NCBI GenBank assembly: GCA_900470285.1
Contig: UCAG01000010.1
Span: forward strand, 1 to 64,000
Length of the DNA stretch: 64,000 nt
Origin: Hyphomicrobiales bacterium
GTDB taxonomy: Bacteria > Pseudomonadota > Alphaproteobacteria > Rhizobiales > Rhizobiaceae
Direction of reading: 5' to 3'
Positions 46,388 through 55,091 of this stretch are shown piece after piece (the stretch's first letter is position 1; every line of letters begins with the position of its first letter). A program made the position numbers and the translations under genes. Below the pieces are notes generated by a model. That model searched no databases. It saw only the letters and a program-made list of their open reading frames with translations, and had not been told where the DNA came from.

Positions 46388-46960
46388 TTATACAGATGCG
46401 GCAGCAGGCGACAGTTCAGTTGCAATCATTTTGAACGGGCTGCGAACACCGACAGAGTATTTTTCTGCGGCTTTCAGTGCCTCCTGAATCCGTGTTTCTG
46501 GTTCTTTAGCCAAAGACTGACGGGTGGCATATAAAGCACCGAGTGCAGCCAGATCACCTGATCCGCAGGCATCAAAGCCGTCAACTGACTCCGCAACCTG
46601 ATAATCGTCAATAATTTTGAACAATCGTCCTTCATAGCCGACAAGAAAGGTACCGCATTGTTCGACTTCTTCCTGTCGCTTGGCTACACCGCCATTTTTA
46701 AAGCACTCACGTACACTGTTGATGAAATCTGTGACCATGAATGCGTAAATATCCCTATCTTCATGGCGTTTCGGTGGTTCAAACGCATAGGCAAGTAACT
46801 GCCCCATGCGAAAAGAACTGGTAAAGCCCATAATGAAATCACCATTACGAAATATTTTGCTGTCAGCCCTGATTTGCAAATCCCAGCGTTCGGATGCCGC
46901 AGCACTGTCAGCGCCGATATAAACACGGCTATTATGGGTAATGCCCACGATACAAGTCAT
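46388..46960 (-). CDS. Orphan proteasome-fold (Ntn-hydrolase) protein
   Basis: The 190-residue product looks like a proteasome beta/HslV-type Ntn-hydrolase. After Met removal it begins Thr1 (MTCIVGITHNSRVYIGADS), with Asp17 in GADS, a Lys at mature position 34 (ADSKIF) and the conserved Gly-Ser-Gly at about 132-134 (ACGSGDLAALGALYA). That is the catalytic arrangement Thr1-Asp17-Lys33 of the family. AAGGTG precedes the ATG. No HslU or other unfoldase gene is nearby. Similar proteins occur singly in bacteria and phages; function unknown. Divergent from the VOC gene. Confidence 0.7.
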   Translation of the reverse strand: MTCIVGITHNSRVYIGADSAAASERWDLQIRADSKIFRNGDFIMGFTSSFRMGQLLAYAFEPPKRHEDRDIYAFMVTDFINSVRECFKNGGVAKRQEEVEQCGTFLVGYEGRLFKIIDDYQVAESVDGFDACGSGDLAALGALYATRQSLAKEPETRIQEALKAAEKYSVGVRSPFKMIATELSPAAASV

Positions 46961-47201
46961 AAAAAAACACCTTAAAATTATTAAAAAATATCTGCCGCTC
47001 TCTTTCGGAATTGTCTCCTCTGAGTAGACAGTTTTGTAGATGTGATGCGTATTGTTGTCTAAAATATGAACAGCGTGTTTGCAGCTCTGTGTATTGCAAC
47101 TTATCTGGCAACGAGCGATCTATAGGTTATCTGAAAGTAACCGCTACCCTGTTATTGCTGGCAATTATTTCCAGGCGGCTACAGGAATAGGAATAAGAAT
47201 T
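46961..47201. other. Divergent region between Ntn-hydrolase and VOC genes
   Basis: 240 AT-rich bases without a gene. A short inverted repeat TGTCT/AGACA near 47010 is the only dyad seen. Promoters for both genes are expected here. Confidence 0.3.
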
Positions 47202-48008
47202 ATGAGCAAATTACCGTTTGCAGTTACACGTCCTGCCTATGTTGAACGCGTCGGTCTGAAATCACGCGATGCTGAAACGCTGGCGCAATACTATGAGGAA
47301 ATTGTCGGTTTGCGTGAAATGGCACGCCGCGGCTCTTCGATTGTTCTTGGCGCAGGCGGACGGGAATTGCTGGAAATCGAACAGTCTTCGGCTTTAAAAC
47401 CGGAAGATCCGCGCAGTGCCGGTTTGTTTCACACCGCCTTTCTGTTGCCTGAACGCGCTGATCTGGCGCGCTGGATCAGACGCGCGATTGATAAACAGCT
47501 GCCGGTTGCCGGTGCATCCGACCATGCGGTGAGTGAAGCGGTATATCTGACCGACCCCGATGGGAATGGTATTGAGATTTACACCGATCGCGCACCGGAT
47601 ACATGGCAGTGGAACGGCGATCAGGTGCATATGGTGACCGATGCAATGGACGTGAATGGTCTTTTGCAGGAGTTGAACAATGCACCGTCTGAATGGACGA
47701 AAGCGCCGGAAGGCACTGTTGTCGGCCATGTGCATTTGCGTGTCGGGCAAATTCAGCCTGCGGATGACTGGTGGCATGATGAACTGGCATTCGATACAGT
47801 CGCAAAATACGGCTCAAAGGCGGTATTTTTGTCTTCCGGCGGTTATCATCACCACATTGCCAATAATATCTGGCAGAGTGCTGGCGCCGGTAAACGTGAT
47901 CTTGACCGCAGCGGTCTGTCTTTTGTGCAGATCAATGATACGCGTGATGTAAAAACGCGCGTGATTGATGATCCGTGGGGGAATGAGATCCGCGTCAATA
48001 AAATCTGA
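47202..48008 (+). CDS. VOC-family ring-cleavage dioxygenase/glyoxalase-like protein (CatE type)
   Basis: Two-domain vicinal-oxygen-chelate metalloprotein. A frame opens at 47079, but the ATG at 47202 follows GGAATAAGAATT and gives 268 residues starting MSKLPFAVTRPAYVERVGLK. The repeat units carry likely metal ligands: His in LFHTAFLLPE and Glu in GNGIEIYTDR of the first domain, His in GHVHLRVG and HHHIANNIWQS in the second. It resembles Bacillus CatE-like catechol 2,3-dioxygenases; the true substrate is unknown. Confidence 0.83.
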   Translation: MSKLPFAVTRPAYVERVGLKSRDAETLAQYYEEIVGLREMARRGSSIVLGAGGRELLEIEQSSALKPEDPRSAGLFHTAFLLPERADLARWIRRAIDKQLPVAGASDHAVSEAVYLTDPDGNGIEIYTDRAPDTWQWNGDQVHMVTDAMDVNGLLQELNNAPSEWTKAPEGTVVGHVHLRVGQIQPADDWWHDELAFDTVAKYGSKAVFLSSGGYHHHIANNIWQSAGAGKRDLDRSGLSFVQINDTRDVKTRVIDDPWGNEIRVNKI

Positions 48009-48013
48009 ATGCA

Positions 48014-48049
48014 AAAAAGCCCCGCCTGAAATTTCAGACGGGGCTTTTT
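48014..48049. terminator. Terminator between VOC gene and purB
   Basis: AAAAAGCCCCG (48014-48024) pairs with CGGGGCTTTTT (48039-48049), with an inner CTGAA/TTCAG helix after one mismatch. It is strong in both directions. Confidence 0.92.
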
Positions 48050-48113
48050 ATTGACTTAAAACGCGTAATCTTACTTAAACACGTAGTTTTATTTTTGCGT
48101 GTGAAACACGGTA

Positions 48114-49427
48114 TTATTTTGCTTGCGTGTTAAACACACGGTTGAAAATCGTATCAACGTGTTTGGTATGATAGCCGAGATCGAACTTCTCGCGGATCTG
48201 CTCTTCGGAGAGTGCTGCGCGGACTTCCGTATCAGCCAGCAGTTCTTCGAGGAAGTCTTTGCCCTGTTCCCAGACCTTCATTGCATTGCGCTGAACGAGA
48301 CGGTAGGAATCTTCACGGGATACGCCGGCTTGAGTGAGAGCCAGCAGCACGCGCTGCGAATGCACCAGACCGCGGAACTTGTTCAGGTTGTTCATCATGT
48401 TTTCAGGATAAACAAGCAGCTTTTCAATCACGCTGGTCAGACGGGCGAGGGCGAAGTCCAGAGTTACAGTCGCATCCGGGCCGATCATACGCTCAACGGA
48501 GGAGTGCGAAATATCGCGCTCATGCCACAGAGCCACGTTTTCCATTGCAGGCAGCGCCATGGAGCGAACCATGCGGGCAAGACCGGTCAGGTTTTCTGTC
48601 AGCACAGGGTTGCGTTTATGCGGCATTGCCGACGAACCCTTCTGACCCGGTGAGAAATATTCTTCAGCTTCCAGCACTTCTGTGCGCTGCAGATGACGGA
48701 TTTCAACAGCCAGACGCTCAACAGAAGACGCGATAACTGCCAGAACCGAGAAATACATCGCATGACGGTCACGCGGGATAACCTGCGTTGAAACCGGCTC
48801 GGCTTTCATGCCGAGTGACTTGGCAACATGTTCTTCAACGCGCGGGTCGATATTGGCGAATGTGCCGACCGCACCGGAGATAGCGCAGGTCGCGATTTCT
48901 TCGCGTGCAGCAACCAGACGGGCACGGCAGCGTTCAAATTCCGCATAGGCCAGTGCCATTTTAACGCCGAAAGTGATCGGTTCAGCGTGGATACCATGAC
49001 TGCGGCCGATGGTGATGGTGTCTTTGTGCTCGTAAGCGCGGGTTTTCAGCGCTGCCAGCAGCTTGTCGAGATCAGCGAGCAGTAGGTCGCTTGCGCGCAT
49101 CAGCTGTACATTGAAGCAGGTGTCGAGAACGTCAGACGAAGTCATGCCCTGATGGATGAAGCGGCTGTCAGGACCAACAAATTCAGCCAGATGGGTAAGG
49201 AACGCGATCACGTCATGTTTGGTGACAGTTTCGATCTCATCAATACGGGCAACGTCAAATTTCGCCGCGCCGCCTTTTTCCCAGATGGTTTTTGCGGCTT
49301 CTTTCGGGATAACGCCGATTTCAGCCAGAGCATCACAAGCGTGAGCTTCAATCTCAAACCAGATGCGGAACTTGGTTTCCGGCGACCAGATGGCAACCAT
49401 TTCAGGGCGGGAATAGCGCGGGATCAT
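48114..49427 (-). CDS. purB: Adenylosuccinate lyase
   Basis: Catalyses two fumarate-releasing steps of purine synthesis (SAICAR and adenylosuccinate cleavage). The 437-residue product has the fumarase/aspartase signature GSSAMPHKRNP near residue 265 with the catalytic Ser, plus HQGMTSSDVLDT near 90 and IGRSHGIHAEPITFG near 140. It is 4 kb from the purC cluster, as in other alphaproteobacteria. It lies 95 bases after rpe with a terminator-like hairpin between. Confidence 0.97.
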   Translation of the reverse strand: MIPRYSRPEMVAIWSPETKFRIWFEIEAHACDALAEIGVIPKEAAKTIWEKGGAAKFDVARIDEIETVTKHDVIAFLTHLAEFVGPDSRFIHQGMTSSDVLDTCFNVQLMRASDLLLADLDKLLAALKTRAYEHKDTITIGRSHGIHAEPITFGVKMALAYAEFERCRARLVAAREEIATCAISGAVGTFANIDPRVEEHVAKSLGMKAEPVSTQVIPRDRHAMYFSVLAVIASSVERLAVEIRHLQRTEVLEAEEYFSPGQKGSSAMPHKRNPVLTENLTGLARMVRSMALPAMENVALWHERDISHSSVERMIGPDATVTLDFALARLTSVIEKLLVYPENMMNNLNKFRGLVHSQRVLLALTQAGVSREDSYRLVQRNAMKVWEQGKDFLEELLADTEVRAALSEEQIREKFDLGYHTKHVDTIFNRVFNTQAK

Positions 49428-49486
49428 GTGCGTTTCCTAAAGTGTATTAGACGGGAGAGCCGGTTATCCGGCTGTTTAAAAAACAT

Positions 49487-49510
49487 CAGGCGGATACTGC
49501 TATCCGCCTG
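49487..49510 (-). terminator. Hairpin between rpe and purB
   Basis: CAGGCGGATA (49487-49496) and TATCCGCCTG (49501-49510) form a perfect 10-bp stem with loop CTGC. On the minus strand ATGTTTTTT follows. It separates rpe from purB. Confidence 0.75.
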
Positions 49511-49522
49511 TTAATGGCAATC

Positions 49523-50200
49523 TCATGCGCGGCCTTGTTCCGCAGCCTTGCGGATAGCCTCGACATTGGTGCGGTAACCTTCAAGATTACCGGCCTTATA
49601 AATGGAGGAACCAGCCACCAGAGAATTGGCACCGGCTTCAGTTGCAGCACCAGCATTCTCTGCCGTGACACCACCGTCAATCTGCAAATCAATCGGGCGG
49701 TTGCCGATCAGCGCATTGAGCTGCGCAATCTTCGGCAGCATGGAGGTGATGAATTTCTGACCACCAAAGCCCGGATTAACTGTCATTGCCAGAATGAGAT
49801 CAACATCATCAATCACATTTTCCAGCACCGAAGCAGGGGTACCCGGATTGATGGCAACACCGGCTTTTTTGCCGAGGTTGCGGATTGCCTGCAGCGAGCG
49901 GTGCAGGTGAGGGCCAGCTTCTGCGTGAATGGTGATGATATCCGAACCGGCCTTGGCAAAAGCTTCGAGATAAGGATCACAAGGTGCAATCATCAGATGG
50001 GTGTCAAACACTGCGTCTGTATGCGGGCGGATTGCCTTTACCACATCCGGACCAAAAGTGATGTTCGGCACGAAATGGCCGTCCATCACGTCGATATGAA
50101 TCCAGTCTGCACCGGCAGTCACAACATCTTTGATTTCCTGACCAAGCTTGGAAAAGTCAGAAGCGAGAATGGAAGGTGCAATGATAATCGGGCGGGACAT
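49523..50200 (-). CDS. rpe: Ribulose-phosphate 3-epimerase
   Basis: Interconverts ribulose 5-phosphate and xylulose 5-phosphate. The 225-residue TIM barrel shows [18 protein letters not shown], metal ligands in [18 protein letters not shown] near residue 33, [26 protein letters not shown] near 140 and IDGGV near 175. AAGGATCTCCTC precedes the ATG. It is downstream of the lipid A acyl cluster on the same strand, 117 bases after lpxXL. Confidence 0.96.
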   Translation of the reverse strand: MSRPIIIAPSILASDFSKLGQEIKDVVTAGADWIHIDVMDGHFVPNITFGPDVVKAIRPHTDAVFDTHLMIAPCDPYLEAFAKAGSDIITIHAEAGPHLHRSLQAIRNLGKKAGVAINPGTPASVLENVIDDVDLILAMTVNPGFGGQKFITSMLPKIAQLNALIGNRPIDLQIDGGVTAENAGAATEAGANSLVAGSSIYKAGNLEGYRTNVEAIRKAAEQGRA

Positions 50201-50316
50201 GAGGAGATCCTTATTTCTAAGCCTTGAGCGAGGCTCTGTTCCGTTTGCAGGCGGTTAGCATGTCCGGCGTCAGCATACAAGTTTACGTGAAGCCGCGCCT
50301 GTTAAAACAGTACAGA

Positions 50317-51240
50317 TTAGCCCCAGCGTTTGTGGAACCACATCCATTGTCCTGGATATTCACGCACCCAGCCTTCAACCGTGTCGTTGAGCAATTGGGC
50401 TGTGGCAGCAATATCCACCTGACCATTTGCATCACGCGGCAATTCCATGCGTTCTGACAATTCCAGACGATAGCGGCCGTTGGCTAAGCGGATGCAGCGT
50501 GCCGGATAAACATCGCAATCATACTGACGGGCAAGTTTAGCCAAAAGCGGATTGGTTTTAACCGGCTGATTGAAGAATGTGCTTGGCACGCCTCGGGCGA
50601 ATTTCTGGTCAACAAGCATGCCCACATTGTCATCCTGACCGAGCACCGCAGCCAGTGACCATGCGGCACCGGCTTTGGATGGTACCAGATGCCCCATATT
50701 GGTACGGCGTGCTTTCAGAACTTTGCGGGCGATGAACGGATTGTTCGGCGGGCGAAAGAGTGCGGTGACATTGAGACCGAAAGTTGCAGCGCAAATTGGC
50801 AGCAGTTCAAAATTACCGGTATGCGCGGTGAAGAAAATATGTGGCTTCTTCTCATCGAGCAGGCGACGGAAAATTTCTTCGCCCTCGACTTCAATCAGGC
50901 CTTTTTCTTTGGCGTCCGGATCAAAATCGAAGATCGCATCGAGAAACACATATTCGGCCAGCAGACGCGCCATGCTGTCCCACATTTCCAGCGCGATTTC
51001 TTCAATCTCCTGAGGAGATTTTTCCGGATAGGCATTGGCGAGATTGCGCGTTGCCACTTTATGACGCGACGATAGCGGGCCGATTTTGCGTGCAACCCAA
51101 GCGGAAAACCGGATGGCGGCTTTGGCAGGCAGCAAACGAAGCAGAGCCAGCAAAATGAAGACTGCCTGCGCCCACAGCCAGTAATTGGCAACTTTCAGCT
51201 TTTGCCAATATTTGAACGCAAGAAGTTTCAGTTTAAACAT
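50317..51240 (-). CDS. lpxXL: Lipid A very-long-chain fatty acyltransferase LpxXL
   Basis: Adds the C28-type very-long-chain acyl group from AcpXL to lipid A. The ATG at 51240 is preferred to the TTG three bases before it and gives 307 residues. An N-terminal membrane anchor (NYWLWAQAVFILLALLRLLP) precedes the acyltransferase site HTGNFELLP, the HxxxxE motif, near residue 140. The C-terminus is WVREYPGQWMWFHKRWG, typical of the LpxL/HtrB superfamily. Its place in the acpXL cluster gives the specific name. Confidence 0.92.
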   Translation of the reverse strand: MFKLKLLAFKYWQKLKVANYWLWAQAVFILLALLRLLPAKAAIRFSAWVARKIGPLSSRHKVATRNLANAYPEKSPQEIEEIALEMWDSMARLLAEYVFLDAIFDFDPDAKEKGLIEVEGEEIFRRLLDEKKPHIFFTAHTGNFELLPICAATFGLNVTALFRPPNNPFIARKVLKARRTNMGHLVPSKAGAAWSLAAVLGQDDNVGMLVDQKFARGVPSTFFNQPVKTNPLLAKLARQYDCDVYPARCIRLANGRYRLELSERMELPRDANGQVDIAATAQLLNDTVEGWVREYPGQWMWFHKRWG

Positions 51241-51267
51241 CAAGAGAGCTTTCGCTTTAAAAAGTTA

Positions 51268-51299
51268 CAGCGTCCTGTGCATCAAAACACAGGGCGCTG
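51268..51299 (-). terminator. Hairpin between adh and lpxXL
   Basis: CAGCGTCCTGTG (51268-51279) pairs with CACAGGGCGCTG (51288-51299), one G-U, around eight bases. On the minus strand TAACTTTTT follows, so lpxXL may be partly uncoupled from the upstream genes. Confidence 0.65.
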
Positions 51300-51328
51300 C
51301 AAGATAATCCGCATTGATAAATTGAGGA

Positions 51329-52357
51329 TCAGTCAATTGTCAGAATGATTTTGCCGAAGACGTCACGGCTTTCCATGCGCTTCAAAACAGTGTCGATCTG
51401 ATCAAAACCAACCACAGTATCAATCACCGGAGAGACCTGACCCTGTGCCATTTTCTGCATGGCATCGGCCATGTTTTCCATGCGGCAACCGAAGGAGCCG
51501 AGCAGTTTGAGCTGCTGCTGGAACAGCATCATCAGGTTCATGCTTGTTGAAACACCGGAGGTGGAACCGCAGGTTACCAGACGGCCGCCGCGTTTCAGCG
51601 ACAGCATGGAGCCAGCCCATGTATCCGCGCCAACATGCTCGAATACCACGTCGACGCCTTTTTTCTTGGTGAGTTTACGCATCACCCCTTCAAAGCGGTC
51701 TTCACGGTAGTTGATTACGTGATCTGCACCAAGTGCTTTGGCTTTTTCGATTTTATCATTGGAACCGACCGTGGTGTAAACGGTGCAACCCATTCTCTTG
51801 GCCAGCTGAATCGCAGCGGTACCAATACCGGAACCACCGGCCTGAATGAGGATGCTTTCACCCGGCTGCAGCTTGGCATTGTCGAACAGCATGTGTTCAA
51901 CAGTACCGAAAGTCACCGGAGCAACAGCGGCACCGATTGCATCAACACCCGGAGGTGCTGCGACCAGCAGACGCGCAGGCAGATTAACAGCTTCACAGGC
52001 GAAACCGTCAAGGTGGAAACCGTGAACGCCGGAAACATGTTCGCAAAGATTGTCGCGGCCTTCGCGACAGGCTTTACACAGGCCACAGGTGCGGGCGCCG
52101 TAGATCGACACCAGCTGACCCGGCAGCACATTGGATACACCTTCACCGATTGCGGTGACGACGCCCGATGCTTCTGCACCGATGACCAGCGGCATTTTGC
52201 GCTTGGCAAAAGCCATGCCCCGCCAGCCCCATACGTCGATATGGTTGAGGGCAACCGCTTTGATATTGACGGTAACTTCACCAAAGCCCGGCTTTTCAGG
52301 AGCCGGAATGTCGGTGATTTCCAAGCGGCGGTCATCGAGGAGCTGTAATGCGCGCAT
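51329..52357 (-). CDS. Zinc-type alcohol dehydrogenase/reductase of the lipid A VLCFA cluster (Adh2XL)
   Basis: Medium-chain dehydrogenase; in Rhizobium adh2XL sits in this cluster and is thought to serve VLCFA synthesis as an enoyl or alcohol reductase. The 342-residue product has the structural-zinc cysteines CGLCKACREGRDNLC near residue 95 and the cofactor loop GGSGIGTAAIQLAKRM near 172. The canonical catalytic-zinc Cys near residue 40 is replaced by the NHIDVWGWRGM stretch, so catalytic zinc is doubtful. Neighbours: fabF1XL upstream, lpxXL downstream. Confidence 0.88.
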   Translation of the reverse strand: MRALQLLDDRRLEITDIPAPEKPGFGEVTVNIKAVALNHIDVWGWRGMAFAKRKMPLVIGAEASGVVTAIGEGVSNVLPGQLVSIYGARTCGLCKACREGRDNLCEHVSGVHGFHLDGFACEAVNLPARLLVAAPPGVDAIGAAVAPVTFGTVEHMLFDNAKLQPGESILIQAGGSGIGTAAIQLAKRMGCTVYTTVGSNDKIEKAKALGADHVINYREDRFEGVMRKLTKKKGVDVVFEHVGADTWAGSMLSLKRGGRLVTCGSTSGVSTSMNLMMLFQQQLKLLGSFGCRMENMADAMQKMAQGQVSPVIDTVVGFDQIDTVLKRMESRDVFGKIILTID

Positions 52358-52413
52358 GTTTGAGTTCTATCCTTATTAAATTTTGAGTGCCTGATCGGGG
52401 AGCGCAAAGCCGC

Positions 52414-53688
52414 TTAAAGCGGCGCTGCAACCACGAGACTGGCATTCTGACCGCCAAAGCCGAATGAGTTCGACAGAATGGCAGTGACATTGGCATCCCG
52501 TTTTACATTCGGCACCACGTCAAGCGCGATAGCCGGATCAGGATTGTCGTAATTGATGGTCGGCGGCAGTGTGCCTGTCTGAATGGTCAGCAATGAGAAC
52601 ACGGCTTCAATTGCACCGGCAGCCGTCAGTGTATGACCGATCATCGACTTGTTGGACGAGACCGGAATTGAGCTGATGCGTTCGCCGAAGACGGAGGAGA
52701 GAGTGTGATACTCCATCTTGTCGTTTTCCGGTGTCGATGTGCCGTGCGCGTTGACATAGCTGATATCGTCAATGGTCAGACCTGCATCATCCAAGGCTGC
52801 ACGCACAGTGGCGATAGCCGGTGAAGCGTCAGGGCTTGAACGGGTGCGGTGGAAATCATCCGCCTTTTCGCCGCAGCCTTTGAGAATGCCGAGAATTTTT
52901 GCACCACGGGCAATGGCGCTTTCCAGCGATTCCATCACCAGAGCGCCGGAACCTTCAGCCATAGCAAAACCGTCACGGTCTTTGCTGAATGGCTTGGAAG
53001 CCTTGTGCGGCTGGTCATTCTGCGTGGACAGAGCGGAAAGCAGCGAGAAGCGGATGAGTGCTTCAGCGGAAACGGAACCGTCTGTACCAATGGCCAGAAC
53101 GCGGTCGCTTTCACCACGGCGAATAGCTTCAACGCCGGACTGAATAGCGGTAGCGCCGGATGCGCAAGCGGTGGACATCGTCACCGGCAGGCCGCGCGTA
53201 CCGAAAATATCTGCCAGACGCTCGGCAATATAGCCGAACTGTGTGGTGTTGAATTCATCCATACGCGGATTGTTGCGGCAGGCTTCGAGCAGCAACTGAT
53301 AGCTTGGCTCACCCTGATTTTTCACCAGTGCGTCCAGAGCAAAGCGGCTTTTCCAATCGAGTTCAACCGGTGGCGCTGCCAGAAACAGCGGGCCGCCGAA
53401 ATCTGTAACCGACAGACCGGACTGGGCGATGGCTTCCTCACCGGCAAGACGTGCCAGTTTTTCAGACAGAGCAGATGCGCCGATTGTGCTTTCAGGCAGG
53501 AAATCTACAGTGCCGGCGATGCGGGTCTTAAGATTTTCGGTCGGGAAGCGGTTGATTTCGTGAATACCGGACTGACCGCCGGTCAGGGCATTCCAGTTAT
53601 CTTCCTTGCCGGTTCCCAGCGGGGAAACAACACCGGCACCGGTAATGGCAACCAACGGACGGCCGAGATGATCGGTAAATTTTGACAT
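52414..53688 (-). CDS. fabF1XL: Beta-ketoacyl-ACP synthase FabF1XL (catalytic)
   Basis: Elongates the AcpXL-bound very-long acyl chain by Claisen condensation. The 424-residue thiolase-fold enzyme keeps the whole Cys-His-His triad: Cys175 in MSTACASGAT, His315 in NAHGTSTPEND and His352 in NKSMIGHTLTAAGA. GGAGGTCACC lies before the ATG. It follows fabF2XL after only 12 bases, so the two ketosynthases are made together, presumably as a heterodimer. Confidence 0.93.
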   Translation of the reverse strand: MSKFTDHLGRPLVAITGAGVVSPLGTGKEDNWNALTGGQSGIHEINRFPTENLKTRIAGTVDFLPESTIGASALSEKLARLAGEEAIAQSGLSVTDFGGPLFLAAPPVELDWKSRFALDALVKNQGEPSYQLLLEACRNNPRMDEFNTTQFGYIAERLADIFGTRGLPVTMSTACASGATAIQSGVEAIRRGESDRVLAIGTDGSVSAEALIRFSLLSALSTQNDQPHKASKPFSKDRDGFAMAEGSGALVMESLESAIARGAKILGILKGCGEKADDFHRTRSSPDASPAIATVRAALDDAGLTIDDISYVNAHGTSTPENDKMEYHTLSSVFGERISSIPVSSNKSMIGHTLTAAGAIEAVFSLLTIQTGTLPPTINYDNPDPAIALDVVPNVKRDANVTAILSNSFGFGGQNASLVVAAPL

Positions 53689-53700
53689 GGTGACCTCCGA

Positions 53701-54864
53701 TCAAGCTTTGGTAATAGTGGCTGCACCTTCGGAGCGGGTAGCTCCGACGGTCAGTGCTGTGGCGCGGTCAAGCGTACCGCTGCGTGCTGTTTCATCACCG
53801 GAAAGCGGAGCAAAAGCTTCGCCTTTCCAGACGCTGAGTGCGGCGAGTGCGAGTGCCAGCGGGAATTGTGCTTCACGCATATGGCCGAACAGGCCGGATA
53901 CGCCGCGATAGCTGGCACCCTTGGCGCTCAAGGCTGCTTTTTCTGCGGCTGTCGGCTGATGAGCACCTGATGCACCAGACACAACAAAGCTGTTGTCTTC
54001 AATCAGTGCTGAAACAGCTGCGGTAAGATCTTCCTTGCCGCGACGAATTTGACCGCTGGAAATGGATGCAATCTCACCATAGGCGCGAGCACCACGGGCT
54101 TTGGCGTGTTCTGCTTCTTCAAGAACGAGGAAGATGCCGCCGGAACCGGTGATCATACCGCCGCCCTGTGAGCCTTCACGTGCCCAGACCGAAGCCCAGC
54201 CGTCGGACTTCAGGAAGCCGCCAAGCTCATGGCCGAGCAGCATGTCGAAATGTTCCGCATTGTAAGAACCGCCAACGAGCGCGTGTGTGCTCTGGCCGGT
54301 ACGGATGCGGGCTGCTGCGGTTTCCACAGCGGAAATGCCGGAGCCTTCTTCGCCCATGAATGTGCGCGATGATCCGGTAACTTTATGAACAATCGAAATA
54401 TTACCGGCAAGAAGGTTGGAAAGCTGCGCCAGAAACAGCGTCGGGCGCAGTTCTGTCGAGAGCTTTTCGTTGAGCATCAAACCCGGTTGATTGTTGCCGC
54501 GGCCTGCATCGAGAATTTGTGTGTCGACGCTGATATCGCGTTCGCCGCCACCGGCGCTCACAATCATATCCATTGTGGAGCAAAGCGCCTCATTCTCTTT
54601 GATGCCGGCATCCTGCAGGGCAAGACCTGCCGCATAGGTGCCGAGACGCTGCCATGTTTCCATCTGGCGCTGGTCGGAGCGCTTCGGAATTTGCTGAGAC
54701 CAGTCAACTTCGCCCAACGGGTGAACTGTGTAAGGAGCGAAATTCTCTGTATCGAGCTTCGGCTGCGTCCCTGCTGATGTGAGGGCAGACCAATGGGCTT
54801 CCACGCCTTCACCCAGAGAGGTGATGAGGCCGATGCCGGTGATGAGAACTTTTTTGCTGTGCAT
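53701..54864 (-). CDS. fabF2XL: Ketosynthase-like FabF2XL lacking the catalytic Cys
   Basis: Thiolase-fold partner of FabF1XL in VLCFA synthesis. In the 387-residue product the nucleophile motif (STACASGAT in FabF1XL) aligns with MGEEGSGIS, placing Glu173 where Cys175 should be. The first catalytic His position (NAHGTSTP) reads SGASGAHQP, and only the second His (LFGHMREA) is kept. Such an acid-for-Cys change recalls chain-length-factor subunits of type II polyketide synthases. The gene is directly before fabF1XL and is shorter than it by 37 residues. Confidence 0.88.
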   Translation of the reverse strand: MHSKKVLITGIGLITSLGEGVEAHWSALTSAGTQPKLDTENFAPYTVHPLGEVDWSQQIPKRSDQRQMETWQRLGTYAAGLALQDAGIKENEALCSTMDMIVSAGGGERDISVDTQILDAGRGNNQPGLMLNEKLSTELRPTLFLAQLSNLLAGNISIVHKVTGSSRTFMGEEGSGISAVETAAARIRTGQSTHALVGGSYNAEHFDMLLGHELGGFLKSDGWASVWAREGSQGGGMITGSGGIFLVLEEAEHAKARGARAYGEIASISSGQIRRGKEDLTAAVSALIEDNSFVVSGASGAHQPTAAEKAALSAKGASYRGVSGLFGHMREAQFPLALALAALSVWKGEAFAPLSGDETARSGTLDRATALTVGATRSEGAATITKA

Positions 54865-54966
54865 GAACTGCTCGCTTGATTTCCGGTCGTAACTTACCCG
54901 AAGGCAGGATTTGACAGTGGTATAATTATGACAGGGACAGATTTATCTCTGAAACATACTTATCAA

Positions 54967-55042
54967 TGACAAAAGCCGCATCAAGCGGCGATCAATGTTT
55001 TGTGATTGTAATCACAATTATATAAGCCACTGCCTGTAAAAA
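54967..55042 (-). promoter_or_regulatory. CRP-like 18-bp palindrome (55000-55017) and flanking hairpin upstream of fabF2XL
   Basis: TTGTGATTGTAATCACAA at 55000-55017 is perfectly palindromic and fits TGTGA-N6-TCACA exactly. It lies 136 bases upstream of the fabF2XL ATG. On its left AAAAGCCGCATCAAGCGGC (about 54971-54989) gives a second small terminator-like hairpin on the minus strand. A CRP/FNR-family regulator is a fair guess; an RNA hairpin is the alternative. Confidence 0.45.
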
Positions 55043-55078
55043 GACGCGCGGTATGGTTTGTTTTCCACACTGCGCGTC
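55043..55078 (-). terminator. Terminator directly after acpXL
   Basis: GACGCGC (55043-55049) pairs with GCGCGTC (55072-55078), and on the minus strand the second arm runs into TTTTT. It begins 14 bases after the acpXL stop, so acpXL is likely to be largely monocistronic. Confidence 0.75.
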
Positions 55079-55091
55079 AATTTAACTTAAA

